From: Oscarella lobularis
Taxonomy: Eukaryota; Porifera; Homoscleromorpha; Homosclerophorida; Oscarellidae
Length of the DNA stretch: 64,000 bases
NCBI RefSeq assembly: GCF_947507565.1
Contig: NC_089178.1
Span: 1,612,001 to 1,676,000 of the forward strand
Direction of reading: 5' to 3'
Below the pieces are notes generated by a model, which did not search any database, was not told where the DNA came from, and worked only from the letters and a program-made list of their open reading frames with translations. The position numbers were made by a program, and so were the translations under genes. Positions 59,201 to 64,000 of the stretch are shown here, one piece after another (the first letter of the stretch is position 1; every line of letters begins with the position of its first letter).

Positions 59201-62200
59201 TTGTCTAATCTTTTCCACAGACGCGAGGAGTCTACGTTCAAGTCGAACTGTCCGATTCGTCGTTGATTATCAGCTTCACTCCGTACTTCGTCGGCTCGGC
59301 GCCGGTGCGCATTGAGAACAACATACGAAATGAAAAAGTCACTATCAACGTCTTTCAAAAGTTTGTGTTTATGCAAATGTTGGCAGTGCTCCATTGAAAC
59401 TCTGCCCACAGAGAGGAGGAAAAGGTTCAGGATACTGTCGTCGCCGTCGAGAGCGGTTACTTGCGGATGTTTACGTGGCACAATCCGGACGGCAAACGCA
59501 CTCTCTGCTGGTCGTTCCCGGAGCTCAACGCCGTGAAATATCAAAACAATCTGAAGCAGGTACAAAACATTGCACTCAATCTTTTTTTGCAAATATCAAT
59601 CTGAACATAGGATTCTCACGGTAAATTTGATTTTCCTAAACGCGATGGTCTCGTTATCTACTGGGCTTCGTTCCTCGACGGTCTCCAGCGCGTCGTCATG
59701 TTCACGGACGACGAGGATGAAATGCTTCAAGCCACGGAAGTAGGTCCACAGCGCAAACCGTCTCTGTAAACAATTTCTCTTTCTCTAATATAAATCGAGG
59801 CGGCTCCTTAGTCTCGTTTAGTCGAGTCGTTTGACATTTAATGGCAGGCGAATTTCTTTCTTTCTAGACTGAACACCTTGAGCAAGCTGACGTCGAATTG
59901 ACCGTGTCTATTCCGAGCCTTGGGTTATCTTTAGTTAATGATCGCCGATCGTTGACCGTGGCCTACGTGAGCATAAGCAGGTCAGCTCTTGACGAACGTA
60001 GAATATTCTTTATTATAACGTCAAGCCGTTTCAGCTCGGGGTTGATGTGGGAATTCAAGCCGGCAAAGAAGAAACGCTTTCGCCCGGAGAGCTACGAAAT
60101 GTGCCAGAAGCTCGAAAAAGTCTTCGTTGATGCGTCAAAGGCAAAAGAGTCGGGTCTAGTGGTGAGCGATCTTGCACTGACTGTACAATACTGACGCGTT
60201 CTTCAACCTCAAACTTTTTCGGATGGGGTCTCAGATGGGCTACTGCGATTCTCATCTGAGACCTGCAAAGATTTGATTCTACTAGTAGTCCTTTCTTTCT
60301 AGGTTGATTTCAGTAAGGCCAACGACCTGAAGCTCATTCAGCCGAAAACCGGATCTTTACGAAGAACTCAGCACAAGGGAATTTGGTTTCAGTTCAGCAT
60401 GTCGGCTCACCACTACTTCATGCACGGCATTGTGAACCGAATTCAGGTAGCCGTCGGTGCACCTTTCTTTTTTCACATGCTTACAAATTGCCTCATAGAT
60501 TGACAATCAGATGAAAGAAAACGTTTTTCCGGTTGTTTTCAATCCTGTTCCTCCTCCCAAGTCAGTAGCCAGTCAAGCAGGTACGTCACATAACCGGCAC
60601 GCTTCCGTATAATGCTGTAGATTTTGCTTGTGTACGTAGCTCCGAAACCTTTCCTCGAAGCGAGCGTGGTCATCAACAAAACAGAGCAGACAAACACGCT
60701 GCAAATCAAGTAAAACGCGGGTTTTTCCAGATCGGTCTACGTACTTTTGCACAGCAGCGTTTTCCTTTGACAGATACTTTATGGTATTGGTACAGGAGAT
60801 GGCCGTTCGTGTTGACATGGGTCTAATCGGCTCTCTCGTTGATCTTTTTTCGCCGCAAGGTTGGGACGATTCTGGCGAAGTAGGTCAATATGCTGAGGCT
60901 AAGGAACAGTTCATTGACTTTGTTGCTTGTGTCTTTAGGCGGAACGCTTCAAGAAGGATTTGGAACTTATTCACAGAAGCATCTTAGAAACTTCGGTAAA
61001 ATAGTACGCGTGCAGTGGTCTTTCTGCCAGGGAATGGTTCTCTTGTGTTAGGCAACCTATGAAGGACAGCGGATTTACATTAGTTACCTTCATCTCTCGC
61101 CAATCAAAGTCTCTATCGTGTCTTTCTTGGGGATTACAATAACTCTGTCTTGTTTCTTCTTTAGATACATGCAAGCTTTTCTATGGATGCTCCCGGCGCG
61201 GACGAGGACGAAAGCAGCAGCTTGGTTGCCTTGCCTGTCGACTTTGTGAAGGTTCTTTTGAAGTCGGTTGGCGTCGTGCTCACGGACGTTCAAGACATTG
61301 AATTGAGGTACAAAAACCATATGTATGTTGTACTTAAACGCATCTCTCTTTTCTAGATTGGCATATTTTGAATTGGTTGGTCAGTCTTGGACACAGCAGC
61401 AACTGATAGGAGGCATTCGCAAGCACTATACGACTCAGGTAACATTAATTGGTTATTTATTTGATGGCCTTTGTGCCAACTGCAGAATGTCTTCCTCCTA
61501 GGCAATCAAACAAATGTATGCTTTGGTTCTCGGCTTAGACGTTATAGGAAATCCTTTTGGATTGGTGTCGGATATCAAAGACGGCGTTTTTGACCTATTC
61601 TATGAGCCTTACCAGGCGAGTGTGCGTTGTCGGTGTAAGCATACTCGCTGGATTGTCTTCTATCTCTGTCAGGGAGCTATTCAAGGACCAGGAGAGTTTG
61701 CTGTTGGAGTCGCGTACGGCGTTCAAAGTCTTGTGAGCCACACAGTCGGTATGCCTCATTATCGTCGCTTCAACAACGGCGAATTGTCAATTTGGGGTGC
61801 AGGGGGGTTGTTTGGGGCTGTGTCGCGCGTGACGGGAACCCTCGGCAAGGGCTTGACGAATTTGACGTTTGACGACGAGCTGAAGAAGGAAAAGGCGCAG
61901 GCAAACAAACCAAAAGGCGTCAAAGAAGGATTTACGAAAGGAGCTCAGGGTCTATTTCATGTAAGATAGAAGATGCTTTATTCCTTTCGCTCGTAAGCAC
62001 CAGTGCCTTAGGGAATTGTTGGCGGCATTGCAGGCGTTGTTTTGAAGCCAGCTGAAGGCAAACCTGCTCTGACGTGACGTGAACAGAGGGCGACTAAAGC
62101 GTTTTCTTTTGCAGGTGCAAAGAAAGGCGGTGTCGGGGGATTCTTCAAGGGCATCGGAAAGGGATTGATTGGTGTTGTTGCCCGGCCTGTTGGTGGCGTT

Positions 62201-63012
62201 GTTGACTTTGCAACGAGTACGTTTCAGGGAATAAGCAGGTGATACTGGTGCATTTATGAACTATTTGCACGCCTGAAAGATGTCTGCTTGTTCACAGTGC
62301 AGCTGACCTGGAAACGGCCGTTATTCCTAGACGCCCAGCACGATTTATAGCTCAAAACGACGTTAGAACGTTAGCGTATGTGCAAGAAATGTTGTATTGA
62401 TTCGTTTTAGATTATCCATCCATACTGTTTTCACTCTGCTTTAGGAAATGGAATGCTTCAGGTTAGATACCTTGATGCCGTTTACTTTAGCCCATGCCAT
62501 GCCGTGCCCTTACACCCACTATCACACCTCTTTCTTTTTGCGATAGATTGTTGACGGAGGAAAATTCGCTTCTGACGAATATTTTGCTCATACCGTTATT
62601 CTCCAAAATCCCAAGATCGTCTTCCTATTGACAAATAAGTAGGTGTTGTTGTATTCACATAAGTTGATGGTACCTAGAATTACTGTATTGTCAATCTAGG
62701 CACCTGATATTTATCAAGGAAGGCGAATTCCTTGACAGCGGAGAACAAAAGTCCGCTTTCTCAACCTCTCTTTCAGAAATACTAGAAGTCCACGAAAAGG
62801 ACAACAACGCTATTATTGTTGTTTTGAAGGTCTTCCTTTCCAGGACTAGTAAAAAATTATTAATTAATAGCGTTCATGTAGACAATCAAGAAGTCATTTT
62901 TTGGAAAGTCGGAAGGGAACGAGAAAAAAGGATTCAAGGCTCCCAACAAAACAGATCGTCAGGTAAGCTTACGAATAAAGACACGAAGCTGACATTCGGA
63001 GTGTTTCTATAG
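47209..63012 (+). CDS. VPS13: VPS13A/C-like bridge lipid-transfer protein, dozens of exons
   Basis: Very long rod with a hydrophobic groove that moves lipids between membranes at contact sites. Start ATG at 47209 gives [20 protein letters not shown], the chorein N-terminus, followed by [23 protein letters not shown], and [13 protein letters not shown] with [21 protein letters not shown] (48136-48175), [20 protein letters not shown] and WFGS (near 49610) are family landmarks. Repeated beta-groove modules follow. The VAB domain lies roughly at 57.8-59.8 kb ([17 protein letters not shown] near 58366). The C-terminal helical ATG2-like region spans 60.6-62.3 kb ([52 protein letters not shown]). 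A PH-like end follows. Motifs favour VPS13A/C over B or D; no UBA or lectin domain is seen. The final exon and stop (63012) are the least certain part. No inactivating change was noticed. Confidence 0.88.
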
Positions 63013-63437
63013 TACGCTCTTGAAAAAGCCCACCAAGCGATTAGACTATTTGTGCACTGACGCGTTGAATTATTTGACTACTCTTCGTTGACTACTTTAG
63101 CTGCTGCTGCTACGGACGCGCGTTTGATGTTCGTGCGTGTGTATTTCTGCATTGCTGCTGCATTGTGTTCGTGTGTAACAGTGAAATGTTTCGTACATGT
63201 GCTCTGCTGAAGCGTTCATACATGTACTCTACTGTAACGTGTCGCTTGTAAGCGACACGCGCCGTGTGCATTGACTCACCACAGCCTATTTTTTAGTCTA
63301 TTTTTAGTCTTCATACACTTACTAGATCTACCCAAAGTTACAAAACAAATAAGCTTATTATCAGGAAAAGAGAGCCAAAATATGCTGACTGGAAGCCAGA
63401 GTGCGCACCACACCGCACAGTATAATAATACATCAAG
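63013..63437. other. Convergent intergenic region
   Basis: Separates the 3' ends of VPS13 (plus) and the ZYG11-family gene (minus). It contains short GC-poor sequence with diverged TGTAACGTGTCGC/GTACATGT-type repeats around 63175-63260, including GCGACACG pairing with CGTGTCGC. Nothing coding is supported. Confidence 0.5.
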
Positions 63438-64000
63438 TCAAACCTGCTTTTGCTCTTCATTTTCTTCCAATTCTAAATTTCGCAAGCAAACCGTTTGTGC
63501 CACATCCGCAAATTTCTTGACAGTGGGAAGCACGCGAGGATCTGCTAGAAGGTCAGCCAGTACATTCAAGCCACCTTCCTTCTTCATCATTGGCGAATAC
63601 TTCTCTGCAAACGAAGATGCATAAAGGCAAGCGCAATTACAAAGCACATACGTACCTGAAACGCTGCACAGATTAGCCAAAGCCCAAACAGCCCAAAGCT
63701 GGGCAACAGGACAGTAGTCAGAGCGAGCAACGTTCAGCAGAGGAGTCAACGAATTGTAGTTGATAGAACGCTGAGACGAGAGATTCCACGATAAAACAGC
63801 CTTCTTCTACACAAAGAGATACACATATGAGAATCTTTATATGAGAATCCTTCTCCAAAATTTCCTACAATTGTCTCCAGGACTTCTTCCTTGGATATTG
63901 CCACCGTCCAGTTGAGGTCTCTATTGGTGACGATGTTGCACAGAATTCCAGTCGAATTGTAACTGATCTCGATTCCTTCTTCGTCAATCTTGACGCAATC
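63438..64000 (-). CDS. ZYG11/ZER1-family armadillo-repeat protein, 3' part, cut by window edge
   Basis: Members are substrate receptors of cullin-2 E3 ligases that recognise N-terminal glycine degrons. Only the C-terminal armadillo repeats are inside the window; the gene continues beyond 64000. Minus-strand exons show EISYNSTGILCNIVTNRDLN with WTVAISKEEVLETI, then LTPLLNVARSDYCPVAQLWA with VWALANLCSVS, then EKYSPMMKKEGGLNVLADLL and a tail ending LELEENEEQKQV with stop at 63438. The YxxxGILxxI and AQLWAVWALANLC patterns with a following EKY...EGG are characteristic of ZYG11B/ZER1. Which of the two cannot be decided without the LRR region. Confidence 0.78.

Noticed and set aside
1-64000. CRISPR arrays, bacterial operons or phage modules
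   Set aside because: Spliced genes throughout, no regularly spaced repeat-spacer pattern; the tandem repeats present are contiguous satellites or microsatellites.

Overview
This window is nuclear DNA of an early-branching animal. Genes are intron-dense with short introns (mostly 50-100 bp) and packed on both strands. The set includes metazoan-type 4E-BP, ATF6, Integrator subunit 5, leukotriene A4 hydrolase, PIGK, PMPCA, VPS13A/C and a ZYG11-family gene. Compact genes, frequent TTAATTAA-type intronic motifs and mesothelin-like surface proteins fit a sponge, perhaps a homoscleromorph such as Oscarella or Corticium. That assignment is inference and rests on no marker search. All exon models come from reading splice sites together with protein family similarity; none has transcript support.

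Layout. 0-5 kb: 4E-BP (+), an MDR-type L-threonine 3-dehydrogenase (-) head-to-head with an intronless NmrA-like gene (+), then PIGK (-). 5.2-8.7 kb: an AK5-like adenylate kinase with four tandem kinase domains (+). 8.9-11 kb: a secreted LRR-Ig protein (-). 11-13.5 kb: two tandem PhyH-family dioxygenases (+). 13.6-17.6 kb: INTS5 (+). 18.4-28.9 kb: two long tandem paralogues coding for mesothelin/stereocilin-like proteins with a GPI-type tail (+). 29-31.8 kb: LTA4H (-). 31.8-36.8 kb: a repeat field holding GTGGCA-type octamers, a palindromic ~290-bp satellite and one small unrecognised spliced gene. 36.8-39.2 kb: ATF6 (+). 39.3-41.5 kb: a glucosamine-6-sulfatase-like gene (+). 41.6-46.4 kb: PMPCA (+), with a 2.77-kb intron filled by nested repeats. 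47.2-63.0 kb: VPS13A/C (+). 63.4-64 kb: 3' end of a ZYG11/ZER1-type gene (-), cut by the window edge.

The genes are mostly unrelated housekeeping and surface genes; I see no operon-like pathway cluster. The recurring theme is local duplication at every scale: four repeats of a three-exon kinase cassette, paired dioxygenases, paired mesothelin-like genes with a 254-bp identical tract that runs through an intron (a gene-conversion signature), tandem 0.74-kb repeats, and satellites. Three head-to-head gene pairs share intergenic regions of under 90 bp and probably use bidirectional promoters. Four introns appear to use GC instead of GT donors.
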